Assembly: GCA_045599005.1 (NCBI GenBank)
Contig: JAZRVF010000011.1
Coordinates: 124,001 to 188,000, forward strand
DNA: 64,000 bases
DNA from: Treponema_I sp045599005
GTDB lineage: Bacteria; Spirochaetota; Spirochaetia; Treponematales; Treponemataceae
Direction of reading: 5' to 3'
Made by a program: the position numbers and the translations under genes. Positions 16,640-26,453 of this stretch are shown here, piece after piece. Under the pieces are notes generated by a model. It was not told the DNA's origin, searched no databases, and saw only the letters and a list, made by a program, of their open reading frames with translations. The stretch's first letter is position 1, and the number at the start of each line of letters is the position of its first letter.

Positions 16640-17838
16640 TTCAGACTCGCGAGTGCATCGCGGGAAGCATCAATAATCTCCTGATCATAAGGAGTGTACA
16701 GCGTATACAGAAGATTATCAAAAGCGGTTTTATCACCCAGGCTTCCCAAAGCATTGATTACAGCAATAACAACTGTCTTGCTCTGGGGGATTCCTGATTC
16801 CGTAAGCTGATTCAAAGACCCTAAATAGGTGGAAAGAGCTTCTCCCGCATTCAGAGCGGCAAGTTCTCTTTCAGCCTGGATTATTTCCACAAAATATTTT
16901 TCTGCAAGGTTTCCGCTTCCATATTCTTCAGAAGCCGATGCAAAAAGCCGTGTGATCAGATCGCCGGAACGTGTCCAGCTTACACGACGCAATTCTCTGA
17001 GAGCATCCATCTTCAGGGCAACAAAATCTTCATGGGATCCGAAAGAATCCCCCGTATATATTATTGCTCCGGAGAGTGCAATTTCTGCAATTTCCGCACG
17101 GAAAAAATCAGAATTCTCTTTATTTTCCAGAATGATTCTGAGAGCAAGCAGTCTTTCTGAATAAGTTCCGTTTCTAAGAACCTTTGCCACGTTACTTCTG
17201 AGAGTGTCCGTAAGAAGATTTATTCCGCTTATACACAAAGAGACCTGTTCTTCTGAAATGGCAGGATTGGAGGCGAAAGCAAAAAGAGCATCAAAGGAGG
17301 AATCATCCTGAAAAGCAATCAGACAATTGATGACTGCAGAAACAAGAGTCTCATCTGCACCGGATGTGGTTCTTGCCAGTTCCAGACCGTAATCATTCAT
17401 CAGTTTCACAACATTCCTGTCTTCAGCTCCAACAGCGGCAAATGTCTCAGACAAAGCCACACGTACTGAAGGATTGTCCCAGGCATTGAAAGCCTGAATG
17501 AGAAGATGATTCAGCTGGATTCTGTCCAGAGTGATAAGAGTTGCGGCACGGACACAGGCAGCAGCAAGTTCCGGCATGAAAATCTCGTTTTTCAGGAGCA
17601 CCGCATTGTCAATGACGAACTCCAATGCATTCACATACAGTTCGTCACAGATCAGTCTGCTGCTGTATGCGGAACGGATTATGGAAGTCTTGTCAGAAAG
17701 GTTTCCTGCGGCAAAAAACTTCCGGTATTCCAAAGCCAGATCCGAATTCTCAGAAGGGGATCTGCCCGCAGTCTGTGAAAAAAGCATTGTACTTGAAATA
17801 ATCAGCAGAAGACAGAAAGAAAAAAATAAACGTTTCAT
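16633..17838 (-). CDS. Secreted HEAT-repeat-like protein
   Basis: A 401-residue protein with a clear signal peptide (KRLFFSFCLLLIISSTMLFSQ) and an otherwise all-helical sequence. Repeated segments such as NAWDNPSVRVALSETFAAVG and VIAVINALGSLGDKTAFDNL have the pattern of HEAT/PBS-type repeats, suggesting a periplasmic scaffold. No catalytic motif is seen. GGAGG stands just before the ATG. It overlaps comEC and follows the PilZ gene by 18 nt. A structural role in the periplasm is inference. Confidence 0.8.
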   Translation of the reverse strand: MKRLFFSFCLLLIISSTMLFSQTAGRSPSENSDLALEYRKFFAAGNLSDKTSIIRSAYSSRLICDELYVNALEFVIDNAVLLKNEIFMPELAAACVRAATLITLDRIQLNHLLIQAFNAWDNPSVRVALSETFAAVGAEDRNVVKLMNDYGLELARTTSGADETLVSAVINCLIAFQDDSSFDALFAFASNPAISEEQVSLCISGINLLTDTLRSNVAKVLRNGTYSERLLALRIILENKENSDFFRAEIAEIALSGAIIYTGDSFGSHEDFVALKMDALRELRRVSWTRSGDLITRLFASASEEYGSGNLAEKYFVEIIQAERELAALNAGEALSTYLGSLNQLTESGIPQSKTVVIAVINALGSLGDKTAFDNLLYTLYTPYDQEIIDASRDALASLKW

Positions 17839-17856
17839 AAAACCTCCGGTTGAGGG

Positions 17857-19146
17857 TTAAATTTTTTCAATTGGATCAAGTGTCTCATCCATTCCGGTCT
17901 CATAAGAAAATGAATCAGGCATTTCAGGCACCGTCTCGGTTACCATGTCCACCGGTTCTGATTCCTGGACCGCATCGCCACTTTCATGGAAGGCTTCCGA
18001 CTCAACATCAGACTGAGCAGAAGGCGATGTCTCTGGCTGACCAGCTTCCGAAGACACGTTCCCGACCCCGGCAGCTTTTGCAGCTTCTGCCACAGCCTGC
18101 GCCTCTTCCTGGCTGTCACTTTCCGCACCTTTGATAGCCTCGAAGACTTCGCGCTGTTCCTGAGGCAGGACATTGTAGACATATGTCAGAATGTCATTGC
18201 GGCTTACTTCCGGCAGATCAAAACATTCAAAATGCAGCCTTGACTGATTCAGATTCTGGTTGAACTCAACAGCCCGGACAATTCCGAACATGACAACCCA
18301 TTTATCATTCAGCTGGAACTGCAGTTTTATCGTGATGTTGCGCCTTCCAAGACCGCCGATGCGGATCATAGCGCCATCCTCCGAAATGTCCTCCAGAAGG
18401 CATTTAAGCCCGGGAGTTGTCTCCAGGCTGTAGCGGCTCATAGTCTCTGACTTTGCAATATAAAGAGCGGCCGGGACTGAACAGGCACACCGCACGGACT
18501 TGCGTTTCTGGCTGCGTATCAGCTGGTCAGTGTGCTGCAGGAACAGAGCGTTTTTTCCACCGAAAGGCACAGAATTGAGAACCGTTGTATCAAAAACATA
18601 ACCTGCGTCTCCCGGTCTCTGCAGATAAATGCTTATTGTCCGTCCTATCCATTCATGACCGCCGAAAAGCACCTGATTTTTCTGCACCGGCAGAGAAATG
18701 ACAAGTTCCCGCCCGTTGTTAAGAACCTGGGAAGTGAAAACTCCGAAAGATTTGACAACCACGCGGATCCGCTGTCCAACGGCAAGACCTTTTGTCGTTT
18801 TCAGACTGTGACTGTTTTTGGGATCCAGTTCAACTTTCGTCCTGTATTTATAGAGTTTCGAAAGAAAATTCTGGACACGGGGAGTATTTTCCACACCCCT
18901 TATCCGGGCATCCTTGAGAATGTAGGCAATCCCCTGATTCAAAGCCGGAACCGACCAGTACAGGGCTGCCGGTTCTGCAAGCCTGGCAGTGAGGGCAACT
19001 TGATGAAGAAGAAGAATTTCACTAAGTTTAAAACCGTTGTCAAAACCTGTGGTAAAAAAACTGATCACGCCTTTTTTTCCGAGGACCAGCCGCAACACCA
19101 CAATCAAGGCAACAATCACGACTGCAATGGTTATCAACAGTTTCAA
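17857..19146 (-). CDS. Membrane-anchored PilZ-domain protein
   Basis: A 429-residue protein with one N-terminal transmembrane helix and a predicted cytoplasmic body. A PilZ domain covers about residues 220-340: KRKSVR gives the RxxxR motif and LEDISEDGAMIRIGG the DxSxxG motif, the two halves of a cyclic-di-GMP site, both intact. An upstream domain (about 75-215) resembles the YcgR-type N-terminal region, as in flagellar brake proteins. The C-terminal ~90 residues are acidic and low in complexity. Start: TTG at 19146, seven bases after AAGGAG, is preferred over GTG at 19176. It heads the operon down to the pseudouridine synthases. It is a candidate effector of the GGDEF protein's signal. Confidence 0.85.
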   Translation of the reverse strand: MKLLITIAVVIVALIVVLRLVLGKKGVISFFTTGFDNGFKLSEILLLHQVALTARLAEPAALYWSVPALNQGIAYILKDARIRGVENTPRVQNFLSKLYKYRTKVELDPKNSHSLKTTKGLAVGQRIRVVVKSFGVFTSQVLNNGRELVISLPVQKNQVLFGGHEWIGRTISIYLQRPGDAGYVFDTTVLNSVPFGGKNALFLQHTDQLIRSQKRKSVRCACSVPAALYIAKSETMSRYSLETTPGLKCLLEDISEDGAMIRIGGLGRRNITIKLQFQLNDKWVVMFGIVRAVEFNQNLNQSRLHFECFDLPEVSRNDILTYVYNVLPQEQREVFEAIKGAESDSQEEAQAVAEAAKAAGVGNVSSEAGQPETSPSAQSDVESEAFHESGDAVQESEPVDMVTETVPEMPDSFSYETGMDETLDPIEKI

Positions 19147-19189
19147 ACAAAAACTCCTTCGCGGTAATTTTAACACATTCAGGCAGAAA

Positions 19190-19849
19190 ATGCAGTATTC
19201 CTTTTACAGTTTTATAGAAGTTTTTGCGGTTTTTCTTATCTTTGTATGCCCTTCACTGTCAAATTCCCTATCGCATTTTCTCTCAGGAACAGTACCGGAA
19301 GTTCCAGCCGTTCAGAACATGAGTTTTTTTCAGCTTGCAGTCTATTTTATTGCCGCACTGTTTTTCACAATCCGCTCAAAGTCTTTTTCAGAAGATTTTT
19401 CCATCCCCGGTTCCGGGAAAACACGGATTCCGATGAAAACCTGGCAGAAAATCCTTTATGTTTCCATAACCTATGTTCTCATCACTGCAAATGGATTGCT
19501 CTGGAGTCTTACAGGTCAGAAATCAGCAATGGAAGCAGAAATCTCGCTTTTTTCCGTTTCTGGAACACTCATCTACGCTTTTTTTGAGGAATCCCTTTTC
19601 CGCTTCTACCTGCCAAAAGCCTGCAATATTCCTGTGAAAAGACAGATTTCTCCCCAGGCAGCCATCTGTTTTTCCGCGCTGGTATTCGCAGCATGTCACC
19701 TTTACATGGGAATTCCAGCTTTTTTCAATGCCTTCATCGCCGCACTGATCCTTCATTTTTCAGCAGCCAGGACAGATTCCATCCTATGCAATGTTCTCGC
19801 CCACACGCTGTACAACCTCACGGCACTTGTACTTATGACACTTCTTTAG
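19190..19849 (+). CDS. CPBP-family intramembrane protease
   Basis: A 219-residue polytopic membrane protein of the CPBP (Abi/CAAX-type) family. The catalytic motif EESLFR is the family EExxxR, and FAACH is the second metal-binding motif (FxxxH). About six hydrophobic helices are visible. The chosen ATG at 19190 gives the usual family length; the frame stays open upstream but runs over the divergent PilZ gene. It stops 13 nt before the CCA-adding enzyme gene, so the two are probably cotranscribed. Substrates of such proteases are rarely known. Confidence 0.86.
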   Translation: MQYSFYSFIEVFAVFLIFVCPSLSNSLSHFLSGTVPEVPAVQNMSFFQLAVYFIAALFFTIRSKSFSEDFSIPGSGKTRIPMKTWQKILYVSITYVLITANGLLWSLTGQKSAMEAEISLFSVSGTLIYAFFEESLFRFYLPKACNIPVKRQISPQAAICFSALVFAACHLYMGIPAFFNAFIAALILHFSAARTDSILCNVLAHTLYNLTALVLMTLL

Positions 19850-19862
19850 GTATATTTTTTTC

Positions 19863-21326
19863 ATGATTAACAAGATTTCAATTCCACCGGTTCTGAAGGA
19901 AATGAATGCTTTTTTTGAGGAAAAAGGATTTGAAGCCTACCTGGTGGGCGGTGCCGTAAGGGATTTTATCAGAGGAAAGACACCTTCTGACTTTGATGTG
20001 GCAACAGATGCAAAACCTGAAGACGTGGTAAAAATCTTCAGGAAAGTGATTCCCACCGGAATTGAACACGGAACCGTAACAGTTCTTTTCAAGGGAAACG
20101 AAATAGAAGTCACTACATACCGGCTTGAAAAAGATTATTCAGATGCCCGGCACCCTGACTCTGTTGTCTACACCAATGACATTACAGAAGATCTTTCCAG
20201 ACGTGATTTTACAATGAACGCAATCGCCGCTTCCTTAAAAGACGGATCCATTGCTGACCCTTTTGACGGCCGCTCAGACATAACTAAAAAAATCATCAGG
20301 ACTGTCGGAAATCCCGATGAACGTTTCAATGAAGACGGTTTACGGCCGATCCGAGCAATACGGTTTGCATCACAGACAGGTTTTTCAATAGAAGAAGCGA
20401 CACTCAAGGCGATTCCTGCCGCCATAGAAAAAACAAAATCCGTTTCCATAGAGCGTTTCCGTGACGAATTTACAAAGATTATCTGCTCACAGAATCCTTC
20501 TCAGGGACTCCGTCTTCTGGAACAGGCCGGACTCCTGGATTTTTTTCTCCCGGAACTTTCTGCATGCCGGGGTGTTGAGCAGGCTGATTATCGCGGCCAT
20601 CACAGATACGATGTGCTTGACCACATGTACATGGCTCTTGAAGGAGCAGCATGGCTGGAAAAACAGCGAGGATCATTGCCAAATCAGGAAGTCAGACTTG
20701 CTGCCCTTTTCCATGATGTGGGAAAACCGGTCTGCAGAAAGGATTCTGTGCAGAACGGAGAGACAATCCATACATTTTTCAACCATGACAATGCAGGTGC
20801 AAAAATCACAGACGCAATACTGACACGGCTCCGCTACCCGAAAGCAACTTCGTCATATGTCAGCCACCTTGTGAAACAGCACATGTTTTTTTACGAAAGC
20901 AGCTGGACGGATGCAGCAATAAGACGTTTCCTCGTCAGAATCACACCTCCGGGAGCAAAAGACACATCCCCTTCTTCACCGGAAATCCGGAAAACACTTG
21001 AAGACCTTTTTGATGTCCGCATTTCCGATGTCTGTGGCATGTCTGGAATTCCGGCGTGCCTTTCAAAAGGTCCTTGGGCAGAAAATCTCTGCGAATTCAG
21101 GGAACGTCTGGATAAAATTGCTGCGGAACAGTCGGCAATCTCACTCAGAGATCTTGCTGTAAGTGGCAGAGACCTGATTGCAAGGGGCTTCGAAAGCGGC
21201 AGAGGATTGGGAATGATTCTGGATGAACTGCTCAACGCAGTGATTGACGAACCGGACCTGAACACCAAAGAAAAACTCTTTGAGATAGCAGAAAACCTCC
21301 GTCAGCGGCAGACACCTGACTTCTGA
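19863..21326 (+). CDS. cca: CCA tRNA nucleotidyltransferase with HD domain
   Basis: A 487-residue class II nucleotidyltransferase that adds or repairs the CCA end of tRNA. The head domain carries LVGGAVRDF and PSDFDVATDA (catalytic acidic pair), then SRRDFTMNAIA and NEDGLRPIRAIRFA for nucleotide and tRNA recognition. An HD domain with LAALFHDVGKP lies near residue 285. The tRNA-Leu gene in this window encodes no CCA, which fits a need for this enzyme. The 3' end overlaps the convergent hypothetical gene by 25 nt. Confidence 0.95.
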   Translation: MINKISIPPVLKEMNAFFEEKGFEAYLVGGAVRDFIRGKTPSDFDVATDAKPEDVVKIFRKVIPTGIEHGTVTVLFKGNEIEVTTYRLEKDYSDARHPDSVVYTNDITEDLSRRDFTMNAIAASLKDGSIADPFDGRSDITKKIIRTVGNPDERFNEDGLRPIRAIRFASQTGFSIEEATLKAIPAAIEKTKSVSIERFRDEFTKIICSQNPSQGLRLLEQAGLLDFFLPELSACRGVEQADYRGHHRYDVLDHMYMALEGAAWLEKQRGSLPNQEVRLAALFHDVGKPVCRKDSVQNGETIHTFFNHDNAGAKITDAILTRLRYPKATSSYVSHLVKQHMFFYESSWTDAAIRRFLVRITPPGAKDTSPSSPEIRKTLEDLFDVRISDVCGMSGIPACLSKGPWAENLCEFRERLDKIAAEQSAISLRDLAVSGRDLIARGFESGRGLGMILDELLNAVIDEPDLNTKEKLFEIAENLRQRQTPDF

Positions 21327-22105
21327 TCTTTTTCCATTTTTGCCCGCCAGACAAGTGCCTTTTTCTTGTGTTCCTCAGCATTGTCCTTCTCACTTAACAG
21401 GACTTCGATCCTGCGCAGGGCCATAAGGTAATTGATTGCAAGACGTATGTCATCAAGGCGTTTCGTTGAAAGTTCATATTTGTCCCGGTAAGCAGTCGCC
21501 GATTTGTCCAGAAGCTGTTTAATCAGTCTTATGTAATAAACCGTGTTGTCAAAATCATTGGAACGAGGATCAAAATAAGTTTTTACTGCTTCTTTCAGAT
21601 CAAGAAGATTTTTCGCAACTGTTGCATACCGGCCTTCAAGTTCAACAAAAGACCATTTCCACTTTGTGTTGTCTCCGTATGCATCAACAATCAGTCTTAT
21701 CGCAAGACCAAGTTTCCTGACAAGATAAAACCTTTTCTCAAGAGGCATATTGCTGATCTGTGCAACTTTGTCTTCGTAATCAGTATAAGGAACATCAATG
21801 GAAGCCGTAACAATTTCCTCAAGATAGATTATGGCTTTGTAAAGTGCTTTGCGTCCTTCGTTAAGAGCATCCGTATTCTTTGCCTGCAGAAGTGCCACAG
21901 AAAGATTGTTTATTGTCAGATAAAGAGTGGAAACATAAATCATTTCCTCGCACAGAAGGATTTTCTTATACCCGGTTCCTGTGTTGTCCCGCTCAATCAA
22001 TGCGAGAATATTTTTTTCTTTTTCAAAGGACTTTTGAACCAGATCTTTGTATGACTGCGCTTTTTCTTCAAAATCTTTTCTGCTTTCTGCTGTAATCTTG
22101 GCCAT
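21302..22105 (-). CDS. Conserved hypothetical helical protein
   Basis: A 267-residue, largely alpha-helical, charged soluble protein with no signal peptide. I recognise no domain. Segments such as ALLQAKNTDALNEGRKALYK and LLDKSATAYRDKYELS have a TPR- or four-helix-bundle-like look, but there is no clear repeat period. It is the last gene of the cheW-degT-nadK-recN cluster, 45 nt after recN, and it overlaps the end of the CCA-adding enzyme gene on the other strand. It resembles treponemal conserved hypotheticals found beside recN. Confidence 0.75.
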   Translation of the reverse strand: MAKITAESRKDFEEKAQSYKDLVQKSFEKEKNILALIERDNTGTGYKKILLCEEMIYVSTLYLTINNLSVALLQAKNTDALNEGRKALYKAIIYLEEIVTASIDVPYTDYEDKVAQISNMPLEKRFYLVRKLGLAIRLIVDAYGDNTKWKWSFVELEGRYATVAKNLLDLKEAVKTYFDPRSNDFDNTVYYIRLIKQLLDKSATAYRDKYELSTKRLDDIRLAINYLMALRRIEVLLSEKDNAEEHKKKALVWRAKMEKDQKSGVCR

Positions 22106-22150
22106 AAATCCTGCTCCTTCAAAAAACGATTAACCGGATGTCAGTGAGAA

Positions 22151-23854
22151 TCAGCAGTGTCCATGAGCCCGGAGAAGTTCCCGCGCATGATCCAGAGATG
22201 CAGAACTTACTGCATCACCTGAAAGCATTCTTGCAATTTCGGAAACTCTGTCATCCCCATCAATCATCCGGACATGGGTTGACGTACTGCCGTCTTTCAC
22301 AGATTTCTCAATCTTCATTTGTGTATCGGCATAAACGGCGATACTGGCAAGATGAGTAATGCACAAAATCTGCCTTTTTTGAGCCAATGTACTGATATGT
22401 TCACCGATTGCAACTCCGATCTCACCACCGATACCTGTATCAATCTCATCAAAAACCAGTGTTCCGGTCTCATCACCGTCTGCAAGGACAGTCTTAAGTG
22501 CAAGCATAACACGGGAAAGTTCACCACCGGAAGCAATTTTGGCAAGCGGTTTGACAGGAGAACCGGGGTTTGCGCTGATAAGGAACTCAATGTCATCAAA
22601 ACCGAAGGGCCCGCATTTTTGAGCCACAGTGTCTCCGGCTTTCATTTCCACAGAAACTTTGAAGACAGAATTTCGCATACCCAGTTTTGCAAGAATTTCC
22701 ACCACAAGTTCCGACATGTTCTTTGCAGCGGCATTACGTTTTTCAGACAGGATTTTTGCCTTCGCAAAAACTTCACGTTCAAGGGCGGCAACTTCGGAAG
22801 CCAGCTTCTCCCTTGTCTCCCCGGAATTTTCAAGCAAAGAAAGCTGCTGACGGGCAGTCTCCGCATAATCAATCACTTCCTGCAGGGGCGCATTTACAGA
22901 TGAGGCATATTTTTTCTTCAGCTTGAAGATTATGTCACTCCGTTCCTGAACTTCAGCAAGCCGTTGAGGATCAAAAACCAGTCCGTTTTTATAAGACCGA
23001 ACCTCCTCAAGAATATCGGAAACTTCATAAAAAGCACTTTCAAGACGCTCCGAAAGTTTCTCCAATGACGAATCCAGAGCGGATGCGTGCTGCAGAGACG
23101 AGGATGATTTCTTGAGCAAGGCGACAGCACCTTCCCCCGGTTCACCAAGAAGACCTGATGTCTCTTCTATCACGGAAAAAAGTTTTTCGTACTGTCCCAG
23201 GCGGCTTTCTTCCAAAGCCAAAGATTCGTCTTCCTTCGGTTTCAGTTTCAGACTGTCAATTTCTTCAACCGCAAAATTCAGCATATCGATCCTGCGTTCT
23301 CTGTCAGCGTCATTGGAATCAAGTTCCTCCAGCTGACGACGTTTTTCAACCAGTTCTGCATAGAGCCTGGAAAAAGCAGACACTTCAGGAACAATGCCCG
23401 CATAGGCATCAAGGAATTTACGGTGCTGCTGCGGATACATCAATGACTGATGTTCATGCTGACCATGGATATCAACCAGAAAGCCGGTGAACTCAGCCAG
23501 CTCCGCGCGGGTAACAGGAGTGTCCTCTATCCAGGCAGAAGTTTTTCCGGAATCACGGATCACACGGCGAAGAAGCACTCTGTCGTTCTCAATCGAAACA
23601 CCATGCTCCTCAAGCCAGTTACGTGCACCGGCAGCGGAATCCTCAAGGACAAAGGTTCCGCTTACACGGGATTCCCTGCAGCCTGCCCGGATTACCTCAG
23701 TGCCCCCCTTTCCACCCAGAAGGAAGGTCAGAGCACCGATCATTATAGATTTTCCGGCACCGGTTTCACCGCTCAAAACAGTAAACCCCCGGTCCAGTTC
23801 AAGAGTAAGGGTATCAATAAGCGCAAAATCTTTAACAGACAAATCTTCAAGCAT
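22151..23854 (-). CDS. recN: DNA repair protein RecN
   Basis: A 567-residue SMC-like ATPase that acts in double-strand break repair. Walker A is GETGAGKSIMIG near residue 35, the signature is LASGGELSRVMLALK, and Walker B is TLVFDEIDTGIGGE near residue 470. The middle (about 160-370) is a long coiled coil. Length and layout match the family. It starts 9 nt after the NAD kinase stop. No LexA-type operator is visible because it lies inside an operon. Confidence 0.95.
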   Translation of the reverse strand: MLEDLSVKDFALIDTLTLELDRGFTVLSGETGAGKSIMIGALTFLLGGKGGTEVIRAGCRESRVSGTFVLEDSAAGARNWLEEHGVSIENDRVLLRRVIRDSGKTSAWIEDTPVTRAELAEFTGFLVDIHGQHEHQSLMYPQQHRKFLDAYAGIVPEVSAFSRLYAELVEKRRQLEELDSNDADRERRIDMLNFAVEEIDSLKLKPKEDESLALEESRLGQYEKLFSVIEETSGLLGEPGEGAVALLKKSSSSLQHASALDSSLEKLSERLESAFYEVSDILEEVRSYKNGLVFDPQRLAEVQERSDIIFKLKKKYASSVNAPLQEVIDYAETARQQLSLLENSGETREKLASEVAALEREVFAKAKILSEKRNAAAKNMSELVVEILAKLGMRNSVFKVSVEMKAGDTVAQKCGPFGFDDIEFLISANPGSPVKPLAKIASGGELSRVMLALKTVLADGDETGTLVFDEIDTGIGGEIGVAIGEHISTLAQKRQILCITHLASIAVYADTQMKIEKSVKDGSTSTHVRMIDGDDRVSEIARMLSGDAVSSASLDHARELLRAHGHC

Positions 23855-23863
23855 AAAAAATCC

Positions 23864-24724
23864 TTAAAATGCAGTTCCTGACCAATTGAGCTTTGACCTG
23901 AGCGCATTGTAAAAAACATCATGAGTGCATCCGGCAAGCAAAGCCTTGCAGTCCGCTTTCTCAATACAGACAACATCCCCGGTCTGAAGTTTCTGTTCCT
24001 GCTGACCGTCCATGATCAGCATCAGTTCTTCATTGCGGGTTTCCTGGACAGTAATGAATACCTTATTTTTTCCACCAAGCACAATCGGCCTGTTTGACAG
24101 AGAAAAAGCTGAAACCGGATTCAAAAGAATGGTATCCAGTTCCGGATCGATAATCGGCCCTCCTGCCGCTGCGGAATAAGCGGTAGAGCCAGTTGACGTG
24201 GAAACAATCACACCGTCACACCTGAATCTTCCGAAAGCATGACCCGAACATTCCACAAAAAGCCTTGCAATCTGTCCACCACCGCAGACTTTGATCACAG
24301 CATCATTCAAGGCAAGCCCTTTGAAAATCTTGGTTTCAGCAGTACCGGAACCATCCCGGCGCATAACAGAGGAACAAAGCATCGTCCGTTCGGCAACAGG
24401 CATTTTTCCTTCCAAGAAAGCATCCAGAGATGTCTGCCAGTCGTTGGGACTGACCGGCGCGATGAACCCGAATTCCCCAAGATTCACTGGAAATACAGGA
24501 ATCCTTTCAGGTGCACACTGACGGGCGGCAAAAAGAACAGTCCCATCCCCACCCAAAGTGATCACAAAATCACAATGCTCTATACTGACATCATTATTTA
24601 TTTTATGAGAATATTCAAAAATATGTGAAAGAATTCCCGAACTTTCCAGATATTTTTTTATCTGGAAAGCAAGCACCCGGGATTCTTCCTTGTATGTATT
24701 GACGATAATAACACTTTTTTTCAC
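23864..24724 (-). CDS. nadK: NAD kinase
   Basis: A 286-residue cytosolic enzyme that phosphorylates NAD to NADP. The GGDGT motif appears as LGGDGTVLFAARQ near residue 57, and DGVIVSTSTGSTAYS, the second conserved block, near residue 170. The start is GTG at 24724, which shares four bases (GTGA) with the stop of the DegT-like gene. Its place between the DegT-like gene and recN gives no functional link beyond operon membership. Confidence 0.95.
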   Translation of the reverse strand: MKKSVIIVNTYKEESRVLAFQIKKYLESSGILSHIFEYSHKINNDVSIEHCDFVITLGGDGTVLFAARQCAPERIPVFPVNLGEFGFIAPVSPNDWQTSLDAFLEGKMPVAERTMLCSSVMRRDGSGTAETKIFKGLALNDAVIKVCGGGQIARLFVECSGHAFGRFRCDGVIVSTSTGSTAYSAAAGGPIIDPELDTILLNPVSAFSLSNRPIVLGGKNKVFITVQETRNEELMLIMDGQQEQKLQTGDVVCIEKADCKALLAGCTHDVFYNALRSKLNWSGTAF

Positions 24725-25767
24725 GGGAGAGTGGCCAAAACCTTTGCAATTTTTGCGGCGTTTGTCTGTCCGAGCCTTGGATAGAGAGGAAAATCAACAC
24801 AACGCAGCAGCAGAGAAGCAGCATTTTTACAGGCTGCAGCACCGGCATCAGCGTTTTCTCCCTGTCCTCTTCTGTCAATAATTGTGTCCGAAAAAGCAGG
24901 CAGAACTTCTATGTCTTTTTTTGCCGCATATTGAATAACGTCCCGGGAGCCGCTTGAAAGCAGAACAGGAAATGACCAGACTGACGGAACAGCCTCATCA
25001 CCCTTCTGAATGACGGACTTATGTCTGCTCTGCATCAGCGCGCGGATAAATCCGGTATGGAGTTCCCGCCTGACTTCTTCATTGCGCATCAGTTCTTTGA
25101 ACTGGACGAAACCAAGAGCTGCATTCATGTCAGGAAGTTTATCCGTAACAGGCGCATTTTCCGACCGGGCTTTCAGAACGGTCCAGTTACGCATGTTCGC
25201 TGAAAAAAGAACCGCTCCCCCACCTGCAGTCAGAAGGTCATTCTGCTCCAGCCCGAGAACAGCATAAGAACCGAAAGTTCCAGATTTCTGCTCACCGATA
25301 CAGGCCGATGCACTCTGAGAAATATCTTCAATTATTGGAATACCCGCATTTTTAAGCTGTTCAAAATCAGGAAGGAATCCCTGTGTCTCATGACAGACAA
25401 AGACTCTTGCACCATTGCGTATGGCTTCATCCAGAGAGTCCGGACTGACCATAAGCGTCTCCGGTTCTACATCAACGACCAGAGGAACATAACCGGATTC
25501 CTTTACAGCACAATACTGCCAGTCCGGTGCAAGAGCAGAAAGAGCCACACCGGATCCTGAATCCAGGCCGAGACATGCAAAAGCATAACGCAAGGCAATT
25601 GCAGGACTTCTTAGGGCAACAGCACCCGGAACTCCAAAAAAATCCTTAACAGCCTGAACAAGTCGGCCGTTCAATTCACCAGGTCCGATTTTTTCATCAA
25701 CCAGGCATGTAAGAACGGCATCCATTTCTTTTCTGCGGATAGTGGAACTGTATGTCTGAATTTTCAT
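24721..25767 (-). CDS. DegT/DnrJ/EryC1-like protein lacking the PLP lysine
   Basis: A 348-residue protein with the aspartate aminotransferase fold of sugar aminotransferases (SpsC/DegT family). The PLP-ring aspartate is kept in IIEDISQSASA (D148), and TAGGGAVLFS matches the glycine-rich loop after the active site. The lysine that normally forms the Schiff base (family pattern SFHxTKxxTTGEGG) aligns with N176 in LGLEQNDLLTAGGG, so a normal aminotransferase reaction seems impossible. It lies 2 nt after cheW and overlaps nadK by 4 nt. It may be a binding or regulatory protein, or use PLP without a covalent link as some dehydratases do (those have histidine there). The alignment is by eye. Confidence 0.82.
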   Translation of the reverse strand: MKIQTYSSTIRRKEMDAVLTCLVDEKIGPGELNGRLVQAVKDFFGVPGAVALRSPAIALRYAFACLGLDSGSGVALSALAPDWQYCAVKESGYVPLVVDVEPETLMVSPDSLDEAIRNGARVFVCHETQGFLPDFEQLKNAGIPIIEDISQSASACIGEQKSGTFGSYAVLGLEQNDLLTAGGGAVLFSANMRNWTVLKARSENAPVTDKLPDMNAALGFVQFKELMRNEEVRRELHTGFIRALMQSRHKSVIQKGDEAVPSVWSFPVLLSSGSRDVIQYAAKKDIEVLPAFSDTIIDRRGQGENADAGAAACKNAASLLLRCVDFPLYPRLGQTNAAKIAKVLATLP

Positions 25768-25769
25768 TA

Positions 25770-26252
25770 TCAGCGCTCTGCGCCCACAATTCTCTGCATT
25801 TCTTTAGGATTGAACAGACGGCGGATGTCAAGAACAACCAGATAATTGTTTTCCTGACGGATTACACCGTGAATATACTCTGTTCCGATACTGCTGAGAA
25901 CCTGTGGCGGCGGTTTAACATCATCAGAACGGACCTGAACCACACGTTCGATGCGGTCAATGATGATACCGATTTTTATGCCGTCAATATTAAGGATGAT
26001 GAATCCGCCCTGGTCTTCACCATCTTCTTCTTCAAGTTTAAGTTTTTCAATCCGGAATCTTTTGTGCAAACTGATAACGGGAATGATCTCTCTTCGGAGA
26101 TTAAAGATTCCTTCAACATAAAAAGGAGCATTTGGAATGGGTCTGATATTCTGAGTCTTAACAATTTCTTTTACGTCCATAATGTCGACACCATATAATT
26201 CTTCGCCCAACTGAAAAGTAACCAATTGAAATTGGGAATCACCTACTGCCAT
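25770..26252 (-). CDS. cheW: Chemotaxis coupling protein CheW
   Basis: A 160-residue single CheW domain that links chemoreceptors to the kinase CheA. Typical blocks are VTFQLGEELYGVDIMDVKEI, GIFNLRREIIPVISL (the INLRG region) and the C-terminal VVLDIRRLF. An acidic insert (EEEDGED) sits in the middle. The ATG at 26252 has GGAGG just upstream; an ATG at 26297 would add 15 residues across that site. It opens a five-gene minus-strand cluster. cheA and other chemotaxis genes are not in the window. Confidence 0.95.
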   Translation of the reverse strand: MAVGDSQFQLVTFQLGEELYGVDIMDVKEIVKTQNIRPIPNAPFYVEGIFNLRREIIPVISLHKRFRIEKLKLEEEDGEDQGGFIILNIDGIKIGIIIDRIERVVQVRSDDVKPPPQVLSSIGTEYIHGVIRQENNYLVVLDIRRLFNPKEMQRIVGAER

Positions 26253-26453
26253 ATAGCCTCCAAATACTACAATACAACGATTTTGAAAAATACGCAATGT
26301 ATTAGAGAAAATTGAGATTAGGACACATGCCTGTCATCAGCCAAATGTCCTTCACAATAGAAAATATCGGGAAAAGTTCATTTTGCACTAGGAAAAATAC
26401 ACAGAATTATGTTATTATTTACGTATATTTTTTCCGAAAAAAAGAAGGCTTTC

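Noticed and set aside
26269..26297. Promoter for cheW (TTGCGT-17-TATTGT on the minus strand)
   Set aside because: The boxes fit, but the start would fall directly on the ribosome binding site, leaving about ten bases of leader, so it was not listed as a feature.
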